From Kocuria coralli (GTDB lineage: Bacteria; Actinomycetota; Actinomycetes; Actinomycetales; Micrococcaceae), in the NCBI RefSeq assembly GCF_008831305.1, contig NZ_ML708613.1, positions 157,023 through 221,022 of the forward strand: DNA of 64,000 bases. The letters run 5' to 3'. This document shows, piece after piece, positions 50,561-59,232 of this stretch. Made by a program: the position numbers and the translations under genes. The number at the start of each line of letters is the position of its first letter. The first letter of the stretch is position 1. The notes beneath the pieces were generated by a model. The model did not search any database, was not told the DNA's origin, and saw nothing but the letters and a program-made list of their open reading frames with translations.

Positions 50561-52561
50561 ATGCGCCCACGTCCTTCCGGAAGCCTGCCTGCCCGCGACC
50601 TCGACACCGAGCCATCGGCGGATCTCCGGACCACCGCCGAGCTGGTACATGCGGCCAGGGCCGGTGCCGTGGCGGAGCTGGAGGGGATGACCGAGGACGG
50701 AGCGGTCACCGAAGCCGATGCCGTGGGCTTCCTGCGGCGTTTCGACCTCCACTTCCCGGCGATGATCGACCTCATGCGCCGCATCTACGGCTCCGACGTG
50801 CGCATGACCGGCGTGGCCATCGCCTTCGGAACCCAGCTCGCGCGCTACTGGGGTGGCCGGCCGGAGGACCTGAGAGCCCTGGACGAGACCCGCAGCTCGG
50901 AACCGGACTGGTTCGCGGGCCGGGAGCAGCTGGGGGGCGTCTGCTACATCGACCGGTGGGCCGGCGACCTCGAAGGCGTGCGGGAACGCATCCCCTACCT
51001 CCAGGAGCTGGGGCTGACCTACCTGCATCTCATGCCGGCCTTCGCCGTGCCCGAAGGCAACAACGACGGCGGCTATGCGGTCTCCTCCTACCGCCGCCTG
51101 GATCCCAGGCTGGGGACCATGGAGCAGCTGGCCGACGTGTCCCGGGAGCTCAGGCAGCACGGCATCAGCACGGTGGTGGACTTCGTGCTCAATCACACCG
51201 CCAGCGATCACGCCTGGGCGCAGGCCGCTCGCGACGGCGACCCCGCCTACGGGGACTACTACTGGATCTACCCGGACCGGCAGATGCCGGACGCCTTCGA
51301 GCGATCGACCCGGGAGATCTTCCCGGACGACCATCCCGGCTCCTTCACCCCCGTGGCTTCGGGTGACCCCCGGTGGGTGTGGACCACGTTCCACGACTTC
51401 CAGTGGGACCTGAACTGGACCAATCCGGAGGTCCTGGCGGCGATGGCCGGCGAGATGCTGTTCCTGGCCAACCAGGGTGTCGAGGTCCTGCGCTTCGATG
51501 CGGTCGCGTTCCTCTGGAAGGAGCTGGGCACGCCGTGCGAGTCGTTGCCGCAGGCGCACTGGATCGTGCAGGTGCTCAACCGGGTGTGCCGGATCGCCGC
51601 GCCGGCCACGGTCTTCAAGTCGGAGGCGATCGTGCATCCGGACGAGGTGATCGAGTACATCCATCCCGACGAGTGCCAGATCTCCTATAACCCGCTGCAG
51701 ATGGCGCTGACCTGGGAGGCCCTGGCCACGCGCAAGAGCGTGCTGCTCAATGACGCGCTCACCGAGCGGCACTCCCTGCCGGCCGGAACCGCCTGGGTGA
51801 ACTATGTCCGCAGCCACGACGACATCGGCTGGACCTTCTCCGACGAGGACGCCGCCCGTCGCGGCATCGACGGTCATCAGCACCGGCGTTTCCTCAACGA
51901 TTTCTATACGGGGCGCTTCCCGGGCTCCTTCGCCGACGGGGTGGCGTTCCAGTACAACCCCAAGACGGGTGATGCGCGGGTGTGCGGGACCACCGCCTCC
52001 CTGGCCGGGACCACCACCGGCGACCCTGAGAGCGGCGTCGGCCGCGTCCTGCTGGCCCATGCGATCGCCATGTCCACCGGCGGGCTGCCGTTGCTGTACC
52101 TGGGGGACGAGCTCGCACAGCTCAACGATCCCCAGTGGCATCTGGACCCCGCCAACGGCAATGATTCCCGGTGGGCGCACCGCCCGCCGTTCCCCCGTGA
52201 GGCGTATGAGCAGCGGCACGACACCTCGACCGTGGCCGGGCAGATCTTCGAGGGACTGCAGCACATGCTCCGGGTGCGCCGGGAGACCCCTGAGTTCGAG
52301 GGCGCCCAGTTGATCGGTTTCGATCCCGGCAACGAGCACATCGTCGCGTATCAGCGTCCCGGTGTGGACCCCCAGGGACGCCCGAGCGTCGTGCTGTGCC
52401 TGGCCAACGTGGATGACGTCGAGCATCGGGTGGAGGCGCTCACGCTGTCCGGGTTCGAACCCGGGGCGATCTCCCTGCTGGGCGACCATGCCCTCGATCT
52501 CACGCGGGGCGTCGACCTGCCGCCGCACTCGGTGGCCTGGCTGCGCGTCCATCCCGCCTAA
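50561..52561 (+). CDS. Amylosucrase (GH13)
   Basis: A 666-aa GH13 subfamily 4 enzyme that uses sucrose to extend alpha-1,4-glucan, releasing fructose. Catalytic regions: DFVLNHTASDHAW (I), VLRFDAVAFLWKELG with the nucleophile (II), FKSEAIVHPDE with the acid/base Glu (III) and YVRSHDDIGW (IV). The long N-terminal helical domain with RRFDLHFPAMIDLMRRIYG is an amylosucrase hallmark, as is GYAVSSYRRLDPRLGT. Sucrose hydrolase is the main alternative. Start ATG 50561 is tentative (50543 is possible); neither has a ribosome site and a TATAGC lies just upstream, so a near-leaderless transcript is possible. Confidence 0.87.
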   Translation: MRPRPSGSLPARDLDTEPSADLRTTAELVHAARAGAVAELEGMTEDGAVTEADAVGFLRRFDLHFPAMIDLMRRIYGSDVRMTGVAIAFGTQLARYWGGRPEDLRALDETRSSEPDWFAGREQLGGVCYIDRWAGDLEGVRERIPYLQELGLTYLHLMPAFAVPEGNNDGGYAVSSYRRLDPRLGTMEQLADVSRELRQHGISTVVDFVLNHTASDHAWAQAARDGDPAYGDYYWIYPDRQMPDAFERSTREIFPDDHPGSFTPVASGDPRWVWTTFHDFQWDLNWTNPEVLAAMAGEMLFLANQGVEVLRFDAVAFLWKELGTPCESLPQAHWIVQVLNRVCRIAAPATVFKSEAIVHPDEVIEYIHPDECQISYNPLQMALTWEALATRKSVLLNDALTERHSLPAGTAWVNYVRSHDDIGWTFSDEDAARRGIDGHQHRRFLNDFYTGRFPGSFADGVAFQYNPKTGDARVCGTTASLAGTTTGDPESGVGRVLLAHAIAMSTGGLPLLYLGDELAQLNDPQWHLDPANGNDSRWAHRPPFPREAYEQRHDTSTVAGQIFEGLQHMLRVRRETPEFEGAQLIGFDPGNEHIVAYQRPGVDPQGRPSVVLCLANVDDVEHRVEALTLSGFEPGAISLLGDHALDLTRGVDLPPHSVAWLRVHPA

Positions 52562-52570
52562 GGTCTCACG

Positions 52571-52609
52571 GCCTGCTGACCTGCCGACCGTGCCGACAGG
52601 TCAGCAGGC
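52571..52609. terminator. Bidirectional hairpin between amylosucrase and DUF1801 gene
   Basis: Perfect 13-base arms GCCTGCTGACCTG (52571-52583) and CAGGTCAGCAGGC (52597-52609), loop 13. The right arm overlaps the stop codon of the convergent DUF1801 gene. Confidence 0.75.
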
Positions 52610-53266
52610 TTGGAGGTCCGACTCCCAGGCATGGGCCAGCAGGACGCGGAGGACCTCGACGTCGATGTCCTCGAGTTGATTGACGTAGACGCAGCTGGCG
52701 CCCGTCCGGTGCTTTCCCAGGGCAGCCAGGAGCTCCTCGGACCGCGGGTGGTTCTGCACGCCGTACAGGCTGATGGAAGCCTTGCGGGGGCTGAACCCCA
52801 TGCGGAAGGTGTCGCCTTCCCGTCCCGTCGCGTAGCGGTAGTGGACCTGGCCGTAGCCGATCATCGACGGGCCCCACATGACGGGGTCCTCGCCCGTGAC
52901 CTCCCCGAACAGCTCCAGGAGCTGGTGGCCCTGCGCCACACGCCGCGGCCAGGGCAGCGAATCGACGAAGGAGACGGGTTCGACGGCGGTCTCGTGGGTC
53001 TTGATGTCCTCGGCGCGAACGCCCGTGTGGCCCTCCGTCACGACCGCGGAACGATCCGCCGCTGCGGGGGCGTCGCGCAGCGAGAGCCCCTGTCTCGCAA
53101 GTGCCGCCTGGATCCGGTCGAGGCCTTGCCGGCCGACTCCGTGCAGGGCCAGCAGCTCGGCGTAGGACACGTCGTGCAGATCTTCCAGGCTGCCGTACCC
53201 GGCCTCGCGGAAAGCCTGGCGGGTGGGGTTGGCGATACCGGCGACGTCGTCGAAGCTCGTGCTCAT
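52601..53266 (-). CDS. Helix-hairpin-helix plus DUF1801 protein
   Basis: A 221-aa two-domain protein. Residues 1 to about 60 look like a helix-hairpin-helix DNA-binding module (VAGIANPTRQAFREAGYGSL, LALHGVGRQGLDRIQAAL). Residues about 95-215 are DUF1801/YdhG-like: LFGEVTGEDPVMWGPSMIGY, YRYATGREGDTFRMGFSPRK and the ISLYGVQNHPRSEELLAALG stretch. DUF1801 has no assigned activity. The fusion suggests a nucleic-acid-linked role, which is inference. Confidence 0.8.
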   Translation of the reverse strand: MSTSFDDVAGIANPTRQAFREAGYGSLEDLHDVSYAELLALHGVGRQGLDRIQAALARQGLSLRDAPAAADRSAVVTEGHTGVRAEDIKTHETAVEPVSFVDSLPWPRRVAQGHQLLELFGEVTGEDPVMWGPSMIGYGQVHYRYATGREGDTFRMGFSPRKASISLYGVQNHPRSEELLAALGKHRTGASCVYVNQLEDIDVEVLRVLLAHAWESDLQAC

Positions 53267-53500
53267 AGGATAGATCTTAGGGGCAGGTCAGCCGGTATGG
53301 ACCAATCCATCCGCGCTCTCAATGAATAGGAATCTTGCTACCAAGCGGTCCAGCGCGCCTGTTTCCGAGACGTTTCTTCTTGGTTATTTCTGAACCACGG
53401 CATTGTTTTTAACAGCTGTCGCCCAATACCCTTGGTGCCCAGTTAGTGTCATCCTCGTATTGAGCACGGGTCCGCAAGGGTCGAAAAAATTGGAGAAACC

Positions 53501-53935
53501 ATGGAGCTAATCTTGGTGGGCGTCGACCGAAGTGAAGCGAGTTCGAGAGCGGTCCGTTTCGCATGTTCGCGAGCAAAGCAGGAGGAGGGCCAGGTATTTC
53601 TGGTCCATGTGATCCCCTGGTCTCCATATTCGTTCACCACCCAAGATGAGGCCGCTCGTCGATCCGCAGCGAAGCAAACAGAGATCGATGCGGCAACCGA
53701 GCAGATCGTGAAACCCATGGTTGAGTATGCGGAAGAGCTCGGGGCGACCATCCACAAAGCCGAGGTGCGCCACGGTGATCCCGTCGATCTGATGATCGCG
53801 CTGGCAGATAGCTATTCCGTGCAGGAGATCGTCGTGGGGCGCACCGGTGACAGCCGGATACGCCGGGCGATCTTCGGCAGTCTCCCCTCTCACTTGACGT
53901 ATATGGCGTCAGTTCCCGTAACGGTGGTGCCCTGA
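53501..53935 (+). CDS. Universal stress protein (UspA family)
   Basis: A 144-aa single-domain Usp. It has LILVGVDRSEASSRAVRFAC at the N terminus and the ATP-binding EIVVGRTGDSRIRRAIFGSL (G-2x-G-9x-G-S/T pattern) near the C terminus, ending in VPVTVVP. The ATG follows TTGGAGAAA. One base separates its stop from the AGCS symporter gene, so the two form an operon. Base composition of this pair is lower in GC than its flanks. Confidence 0.9.
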   Translation: MELILVGVDRSEASSRAVRFACSRAKQEEGQVFLVHVIPWSPYSFTTQDEAARRSAAKQTEIDAATEQIVKPMVEYAEELGATIHKAEVRHGDPVDLMIALADSYSVQEIVVGRTGDSRIRRAIFGSLPSHLTYMASVPVTVVP

Positions 53936-53936
53936 T

Positions 53937-55382
53937 ATGGAAAACGAGCAAGAACCGCTGATCGATGTAGTACTCAATTCCATCACCGATACGGTCTTCT
54001 ATTCGGTGACTATCGGAGACGTCGCGATACCGCTTATCGTTGTATGGCTCGTGATAGCAGCAATATTCTTCACATTCTACTTGAAGTTCCTCAACATCCG
54101 AGGGTTCAAGCATGCTATCGATCTGGTGCGAGGCCGCTACTCCAAGCCGGAGGACGCTGGAGAGGTGTCTCACTTCCAAGCACTTGCAACGGCGGTCTCG
54201 GGCACCGTAGGTCTGGGCAATATCGCCGGAGTGGCCGTGGCGATCTCCCTGGGAGGGCCGGGTGCCACATTCTGGATGATCCTTGCGGGTTTCTTCGGCA
54301 TGAGCGCCAAGCTTGCCGAGTGCACCCTCGGAGTGAAATACCGCCATGAGCGGTCCGATGGCAGCGTTTCCGGTGGGCCGATGTACTACTTGCGAGACGG
54401 GATCGCCAAACTGGGTAAACCGGGGATAGGTAAAGTCCTGGCAGCGCTTTTCGCATTTTTCTGCATCCTGGGCTCGTTGGGTGGCGGGAACATGTTTCAG
54501 TCGAACCAGGCTGCCTCTCAGATCCTCAATGTCTTCGACGTTGCGCCCGAGGACCGTGGAACACCCGCTTTGATCATCGGAATTCTCTTCGCGCTGATGG
54601 TGGGTGCCGTCATCATCGGTGGGATTAAAAGCATCGCTAAAGTGACGGAGAAGGTCGTGCCGTTCATGGCGGCTGTCTATGTCACGGCATGCCTCGTCGT
54701 GCTCATCTTTAATGTCTCCGCGGTTCCCGCCGCATTCGTGGAGATCATCGTTGGAGCGTTCAATCCCGAGGGAATTGCGGGTGGATTTATAGGGGTGCTG
54801 ATCGTCGGCTTTCAGCGTGCAGCGTTCTCCAATGAGGCCGGTGTCGGATCCGCCTCTATCGCTCATTCGGCGGTGAAGACCGACCAGCCTGCGACCGAAG
54901 GCCACGTCGCACTTCTCGAGCCGTTCATCGATACCATCTTGATCTGCACCATGACGGCCCTGACCATTGTGATCACCGGCGTCTGGGATGATCCGCTGGC
55001 GGCGAGTGGAGACGGTGTGCAGCTGACCTCGGCGGCGTTCGCATCGGTTATCCCGTGGTTTCCGACGGTTCTGGCGCTGGCAGTGGTGTTGTTCGCGATC
55101 TCTACGATGCTCTCCTGGAGCTATTATGGGATGAAAGCCACCGGATACCTGTTCGGCGACAGCCGAATGGCGGAGAATATCTACAAAGTTATTTTCTGCA
55201 TTTTCACCGTCATTGGATCAGTCACCGCGATGGACTCAGTGCTCGGCTTCTCCGATGCCGCGATTTTCTTGATGTCCATTCCGAACCTCATCGGTTTGTA
55301 CATGCTGGCGCGTGTGATCAAGAAAGAGGTCACGCAGTACCGGGAGAAGATCGCTTCGGGTGAAATCGCTCGGGTTAAGTGA
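53937..55382 (+). CDS. Sodium:alanine/glycine-type symporter (AGCS), intact
   Basis: A 481-aa Na+-coupled symporter of the AGCS family with 10-11 helices. Hallmarks are ALATAVSGTVGLGNIAGVAV near 85, FQRAAFSNEAGVGSASIAHS near 300 and WSYYGMKATGYLFG near 395. Only the second AGCS gene in the window is intact. It has a Usp-gene partner, unusual for AGCS, and lower GC than neighbours, suggesting different ancestry. Amino-acid specificity (Ala, Gly or another) cannot be read. Confidence 0.92.
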   Translation: MENEQEPLIDVVLNSITDTVFYSVTIGDVAIPLIVVWLVIAAIFFTFYLKFLNIRGFKHAIDLVRGRYSKPEDAGEVSHFQALATAVSGTVGLGNIAGVAVAISLGGPGATFWMILAGFFGMSAKLAECTLGVKYRHERSDGSVSGGPMYYLRDGIAKLGKPGIGKVLAALFAFFCILGSLGGGNMFQSNQAASQILNVFDVAPEDRGTPALIIGILFALMVGAVIIGGIKSIAKVTEKVVPFMAAVYVTACLVVLIFNVSAVPAAFVEIIVGAFNPEGIAGGFIGVLIVGFQRAAFSNEAGVGSASIAHSAVKTDQPATEGHVALLEPFIDTILICTMTALTIVITGVWDDPLAASGDGVQLTSAAFASVIPWFPTVLALAVVLFAISTMLSWSYYGMKATGYLFGDSRMAENIYKVIFCIFTVIGSVTAMDSVLGFSDAAIFLMSIPNLIGLYMLARVIKKEVTQYREKIASGEIARVK

Positions 55383-55399
55383 TCTGCGTTCCCTCGCGG

Positions 55400-56305
55400 T
55401 CAGATTCCCAGGAATTCCTTCCACCGCGGCAGTTCGCGCTGGGCCTGGAGGTATCCGGCGGCGTACGCCGCTTGGAGGCGGGGCAGGCGCCGTTCTCCGT
55501 TGGACACCGGCATCCGGTCCGGGGTGAAGATCATGGCCTGTCCCGACTCCTGCAGGTCGTAGAGCTCCTCGCGGGTCCGGTTGTAGTTGGCGGGACGCGC
55601 GTCGAGGGCTTCGACCACCGCGGGGTGGTCGCGGAAGCGCCGGCGGTAGATCGCGGCGAACCGTTCGCCCTGCTTGATGTAGTCCCGCTCTCGGGTCAGG
55701 ATCACCAGGAACTTCTCGTAGCCGTCGGCCCGGGCGGCGTCGATCGCGATGCCCCCGGTGGGGCCCAGGGCGCCGTCCACCCACACCGAGCCGCGGTAGT
55801 GCACAGGTGGCATGAGCACGGGCATCGACGACGACGCCCGGACCTGCGTCATGAGATCCGCCTGGGAGTGCAGGTCGGCGCGGGAGAAATAGACCTGCTC
55901 ACCGGTCGAGGCGTTGAAGGCACCGATCCGGTACCGGGCCGGGTTGGCCTGGAACGTCCCGTAGTCGAAGGGGAGGGAGGCATCGGGCAGGCTCGCGTGC
56001 TCGTAGATGTACTCGGCGTTGAAGAGTCCCTGCCCGCGAGCGAAGGTGCGCAGATTGCCGAACTGCGGGTCCCGGGAGAACTCCACGAAGGTCCTGCGGG
56101 CGCGGGCGGCGTCACGGGTCAGGTAGTTGGCCGTGTGGGTCGCCCCGGCGGAGATGCCGCCCACCCAGTCGATGTGGATGCCGGCGCCGAGCAGGGTGGT
56201 CACCGCGCCCGCCGTGTAGCTGCCGCGCATGCCGCCGCCCTCGAAGATCAGGGCCGTGTCGGTCACGTTGCTGTGCAAGCGCTCCTGATGGCGCGGTTCG
56301 GGCAT
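55400..56305 (-). CDS. Patatin-like phospholipase
   Basis: A 301-aa serine acyl hydrolase with a Ser-Asp dyad. The oxyanion motif is FEGGGMRGSYTAGAV near residue 21, nucleophile Ser is in GGISAGATHTANY near 48 and the catalytic Asp is in WVDGALGP near 173. It has no signal peptide or TM helix, so it is likely cytoplasmic or membrane-peripheral. It ends 17 bases from the convergent AGCS stop. Confidence 0.9.
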   Translation of the reverse strand: MPEPRHQERLHSNVTDTALIFEGGGMRGSYTAGAVTTLLGAGIHIDWVGGISAGATHTANYLTRDAARARRTFVEFSRDPQFGNLRTFARGQGLFNAEYIYEHASLPDASLPFDYGTFQANPARYRIGAFNASTGEQVYFSRADLHSQADLMTQVRASSSMPVLMPPVHYRGSVWVDGALGPTGGIAIDAARADGYEKFLVILTRERDYIKQGERFAAIYRRRFRDHPAVVEALDARPANYNRTREELYDLQESGQAMIFTPDRMPVSNGERRLPRLQAAYAAGYLQAQRELPRWKEFLGI

Positions 56306-56368
56306 GAGGGGTGCTCCTTTCCGGGGCGGTCGGGGCGGTCCGGGGCCTCTGTCAGGCAGGGACCTCCG

Positions 56369-57064
56369 TCAGGCCAGGACCTCCATATGGATTTGATAGC
56401 GGTCGGCCCGGTACACGGAGACCGAGTACTCGACCGGGCGCTCGCCGTCGGCGGCAAGGCTGAACGAGCGGCGGTGGAAGGCCAGCACCGGAGTGCCGGG
56501 CTGGATGCCCAGCAGCGCGGCATCCCGGGCGCCAGCGGCCTGGGCCTGCACGGTCTGCTCCGCCCGGGTGATGCCCGCTCCCGCCTGGGCCAGCATCCCG
56601 TAGAGGGAGGACTCCCAGTCCGCTTCGGAGGGCAGCAGCCCGGGGACCAGCCAGCAGTCGTCCACGCTGACCGGGATGCCGTCACCCAGCCGGAGCCGGC
56701 GCACGCGCAGGGCGTGCTCCGTCCCGAGATGAGCCGCGGCCTCAGCGGGTGCCTCCTCCTCCGCCACCAGGTCGACCCTGGTCGAAGGCTTCAGCCCGGC
56801 GGCCCGCATGTCCTCGTGGAACGAGGCCAGGTGCAGCCGTGACCGTGCCATTCCGTGGGCGACGAACGTCCCGCGGCCGTGCTCACGGGTCAGCAGCCCG
56901 TCGTTGACGAGCTGGGAGATCGCATGCCGGACGGTGATCCGCGAGACGCCGAACTGCTCCACGAGTTTCCGTTCACCGGGCAGCCGGTCGCCCACGGAGA
57001 GCTCGGCACGGATCATCTCGGCCAGGGCGTCGCGCAGCTGGACGTGCTTGGTCGTCGTCGTCAC
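56369..57064 (-). CDS. GntR/HutC-family regulator (DasR/NagR-like)
   Basis: A 231-aa regulator. The winged helix (VGDRLPGERKLVEQFGVSRI then TVRHAISQLVNDGLLTREHG) is followed by a UTRA ligand domain with RLRLGDGIPVSVDDCWLVPG and VEYSVSVYRADRYQ. This matches GlcNAc regulators DasR/NagR, whose effectors are glucosamine-6-P or GlcNAc-6-P. It begins at GTG 57064, overlapping the EIIA stop (GTGA). The dre-like site at 57828-57843 is its probable target. Confidence 0.88.
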   Translation of the reverse strand: MTTTTKHVQLRDALAEMIRAELSVGDRLPGERKLVEQFGVSRITVRHAISQLVNDGLLTREHGRGTFVAHGMARSRLHLASFHEDMRAAGLKPSTRVDLVAEEEAPAEAAAHLGTEHALRVRRLRLGDGIPVSVDDCWLVPGLLPSEADWESSLYGMLAQAGAGITRAEQTVQAQAAGARDAALLGIQPGTPVLAFHRRSFSLAADGERPVEYSVSVYRADRYQIHMEVLA

Positions 57065-57519
57065 CCGGTGATCTCGAACAGGTTCTGGCCGGCCGCGACG
57101 GGCCCGGAAGCGGCGTTGACCACCGCGTCCGCCGCGGCGTCCATGACCACCACGGGGCTGCACAGGTCGTAGCCCTTCGCCCTGACGGCGGCGGCGTCGA
57201 CCGTCAGCATCTCCTGACCCGCGGTGACCGCCTGCTTGGTCTCGACCAGCATCTCGAAGCCGTCGCCCTTGAGTTCCACCGTGTCCAGGCCGACGTGCAC
57301 CAGCACGCCCTGACCGCCGGGGGTCACGATCGCCACCGCGTGCGGCAGCGCCTTCATGATCGTGCCGGTCACGGGGGCGACGACGGACAGCCGCGTCGCG
57401 TCGTCGTCGGGGATCACCGCCACCCCGGGGCCGACCATCCCCTGGGCGAAGACCGGATCCGGGACCTCGCCCAGGCCCACGGCCCGTCCGCCGAAGGGGG
57501 CGAGCACCTGAACGGTCAC
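57061..57519 (-). CDS. PTS EIIA, glucose/GlcNAc type (Crr-like)
   Basis: A 152-aa cytosolic phosphocarrier. The phosphorylatable His lies in VLVHVGLDTVELKGDGF near 83, the second family His in ALPHAVAIVTPGG near 67. It passes phosphate from HPr to EIIB. GTG start overlaps the EIIB stop; it is sandwiched between the EIIB and regulator genes. It may also have regulatory roles. Confidence 0.92.
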   Translation of the reverse strand: MTVQVLAPFGGRAVGLGEVPDPVFAQGMVGPGVAVIPDDDATRLSVVAPVTGTIMKALPHAVAIVTPGGQGVLVHVGLDTVELKGDGFEMLVETKQAVTAGQEMLTVDAAAVRAKGYDLCSPVVVMDAAADAVVNAASGPVAAGQNLFEITG

Positions 57520-57746
57520 AGGAGATCCTGGATGTCTTCGGCGATCATCTCGGCTTCGGGTCCCACGACCACCTGCACGACGGTGCCGGCGACCACCACC
57601 CCGTGGGCGCCGAGTGCCTTGAGAGCCGCCTGGTCGACCAGGGAACCGTCGACCACCTCGGTCCGCAGGCGTGTGATGCAGCCTTCGATCTCCTCGATGT
57701 TCTCGGCACCGCCGAGGGCAGACAGAATCTCTTCGGGCTTGGACAT
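57516..57746 (-). CDS. PTS EIIB, GlcNAc/glucose family
   Basis: A 76-aa EIIB domain as a separate protein. The phospho-Cys is in IEGCITRLRTEV near residue 23, the family motif. It is the first gene of the minus-strand operon EIIB-EIIA-regulator and is divergent from the EIIC gene. ATG 57746 follows AGGAGGAG. Stand-alone EIIB and EIIC with a separate EIIA are typical of actinobacterial GlcNAc transport. Confidence 0.92.
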   Translation of the reverse strand: MSKPEEILSALGGAENIEEIEGCITRLRTEVVDGSLVDQAALKALGAHGVVVAGTVVQVVVGPEAEMIAEDIQDLL

Positions 57747-57827
57747 GGCTCCTCCTGCAAGGGTTTCCTGAGTTGTTTCCCAGGGTGTTGACAGTTTCTC
57801 ACGTTGTCAGTCAGAGTGACCGGCAAC

Positions 57828-57843
57828 ACTGGTCATAACCAGT
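57828..57843. promoter_or_regulatory. dre-type DasR/NagR operator
   Basis: ACTGGTCATAACCAGT is a perfect inverted repeat (6-base arms, 4-base spacer) that differs from the DasR consensus ACTGGTCTAGACCAGT only in the central spacer. It lies between the divergent EIIB and EIIC genes and could control both. TTGACA at 57788-57793 may be a promoter -35. Confidence 0.75.
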
Positions 57844-57879
57844 TGAGAGCACAGTACGGGATATCGGAAGGACAGGTCC

Positions 57880-59229
57880 ATGCCTGGAGGAATTCTTGCC
57901 GGCGCCGGAGGGGCGGGCGCGGCCGACAAGGCGGAGGGCAAACAGCCGTCCAAGGCGTTGCAGCAACTGCAGAGATTCGGCCGCAGCATCATGCTGCCGA
58001 TCGCGAGCCTGCCGGCGGCGGCGATCCTCATGCGCCTCGGCCAGGACGACATGCTCGGCCGGTTCGACGGCCTGCACACGGTCGCGGCGGTGATCGGGGC
58101 CTCCGGCAGCGCGCTCTTCGACAACCTGGGCCTGCTCTTCGCGGTGGGTATCGCGTTCGGCTTCGCCAAGAAGGGCGACGGGTCCACGGCCCTGGCCGCG
58201 GTGGTCGGCTACCTGGTCCTGCTGGCCGTGTTCGACGCCATGGCGCCCGTGGTCCTTCCCGAGAGCCCCGACGGCGAGCCGCCGGTGATCAACTACGGCG
58301 TCCTGGCGGGCATCTTCATCGGCCTGATCACCGCCAAGCTCTGGGAGCGTTTCCACCGGACCAAACTGCCCGACTGGCTGGGCTTCTTCGGAGGCCGGCG
58401 GCTGGTTCCCATGATGGTCGCGGGCGTGGCCGTGGTGCTCGGCGTGGTCATGGCGTTCCCGTACCCGCTGTTCGCCAACGCGCTGACCTGGGCCGGCGAG
58501 ACGGTGGCCGACAACGCCGTCCTGGGCGGCGGGATCTTCGGCGTGGTCAACCGCCTCCTGATCCCCCTGGGCCTGCACCACCTGTGGAACTTCTTCCCCT
58601 GGTTCCAGCTGGGCGACTTCGAGGGTGCGCACGGCGATATCTTCCGCTTCCTGGCGGGGGACCCCTCCGCGGGGATCTTCACGACGGGCTTCTTCCCGAT
58701 CATGATGTTCGCCCTTCCCGCCGCCGCCCTGGCGATCACGCACGAGGCCAGGCCGGAGAACCGCAAGGCCGTGGGCGGCGTGATGTTCTCGGTGGGCCTG
58801 ACCTCCTTCGTCACCGGTATCACCGAACCGCTCGAATTCGCGTTCATGTTCGTCGCCTGGCCGCTGTACCTGGTGCACGCGGTGCTCACGGGCACGTCGC
58901 TGGCCTTGACCAACGCCCTGGACATCCACATGGGCTTCGGCTTCTCGGCCGGTGCCATCGACTATCTGCTGAACTTCGGCATCGGGCAACGGGCCTGGCT
59001 GCTCATTCCGATCGGCCTGGCCTATGCGGTGATCTACTACGTGGTGTTCCGGTTCGTGATCCGTCTCTGGAACCTTCGTACCCCCGGCCGGGAGGACGCG
59101 GACGAGACCTCGATGGCCACGGACCCCGAACTGCAGAAGGAAGATGCCAAGCTGAAGCGGACCCGGGGCACCGCCGCCGGGGAGGCCGGAGGAGATGGCG
59201 CGGGAACCGAGGCGAAAGGGCAGGGCTGA
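57880..59229 (+). CDS. PTS N-acetylglucosamine transporter EIIC
   Basis: A 449-aa EIIC membrane channel for GlcNAc. Visible family segments are SIMLPIASLPAAAILMRLG near 37, AVGIAFGFAKKGDGSTALAA, FFGGRRLVPMMVAG near 165, HLWNFFPWFQLGDF near 240 and SFVTGITEPLEFAFMFVAWP near 310, ending in LNFGIGQRAWLLIPIG. A charged low-complexity tail follows. No EIIB domain is fused; EIIB is encoded divergently. It leads the operon EIIC-nagB-nagA-aminotransferase. ATG 57880 has GGAAGGAC upstream. Confidence 0.9.
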   Translation: MPGGILAGAGGAGAADKAEGKQPSKALQQLQRFGRSIMLPIASLPAAAILMRLGQDDMLGRFDGLHTVAAVIGASGSALFDNLGLLFAVGIAFGFAKKGDGSTALAAVVGYLVLLAVFDAMAPVVLPESPDGEPPVINYGVLAGIFIGLITAKLWERFHRTKLPDWLGFFGGRRLVPMMVAGVAVVLGVVMAFPYPLFANALTWAGETVADNAVLGGGIFGVVNRLLIPLGLHHLWNFFPWFQLGDFEGAHGDIFRFLAGDPSAGIFTTGFFPIMMFALPAAALAITHEARPENRKAVGGVMFSVGLTSFVTGITEPLEFAFMFVAWPLYLVHAVLTGTSLALTNALDIHMGFGFSAGAIDYLLNFGIGQRAWLLIPIGLAYAVIYYVVFRFVIRLWNLRTPGREDADETSMATDPELQKEDAKLKRTRGTAAGEAGGDGAGTEAKGQG

Positions 59230-59232
59230 ACC

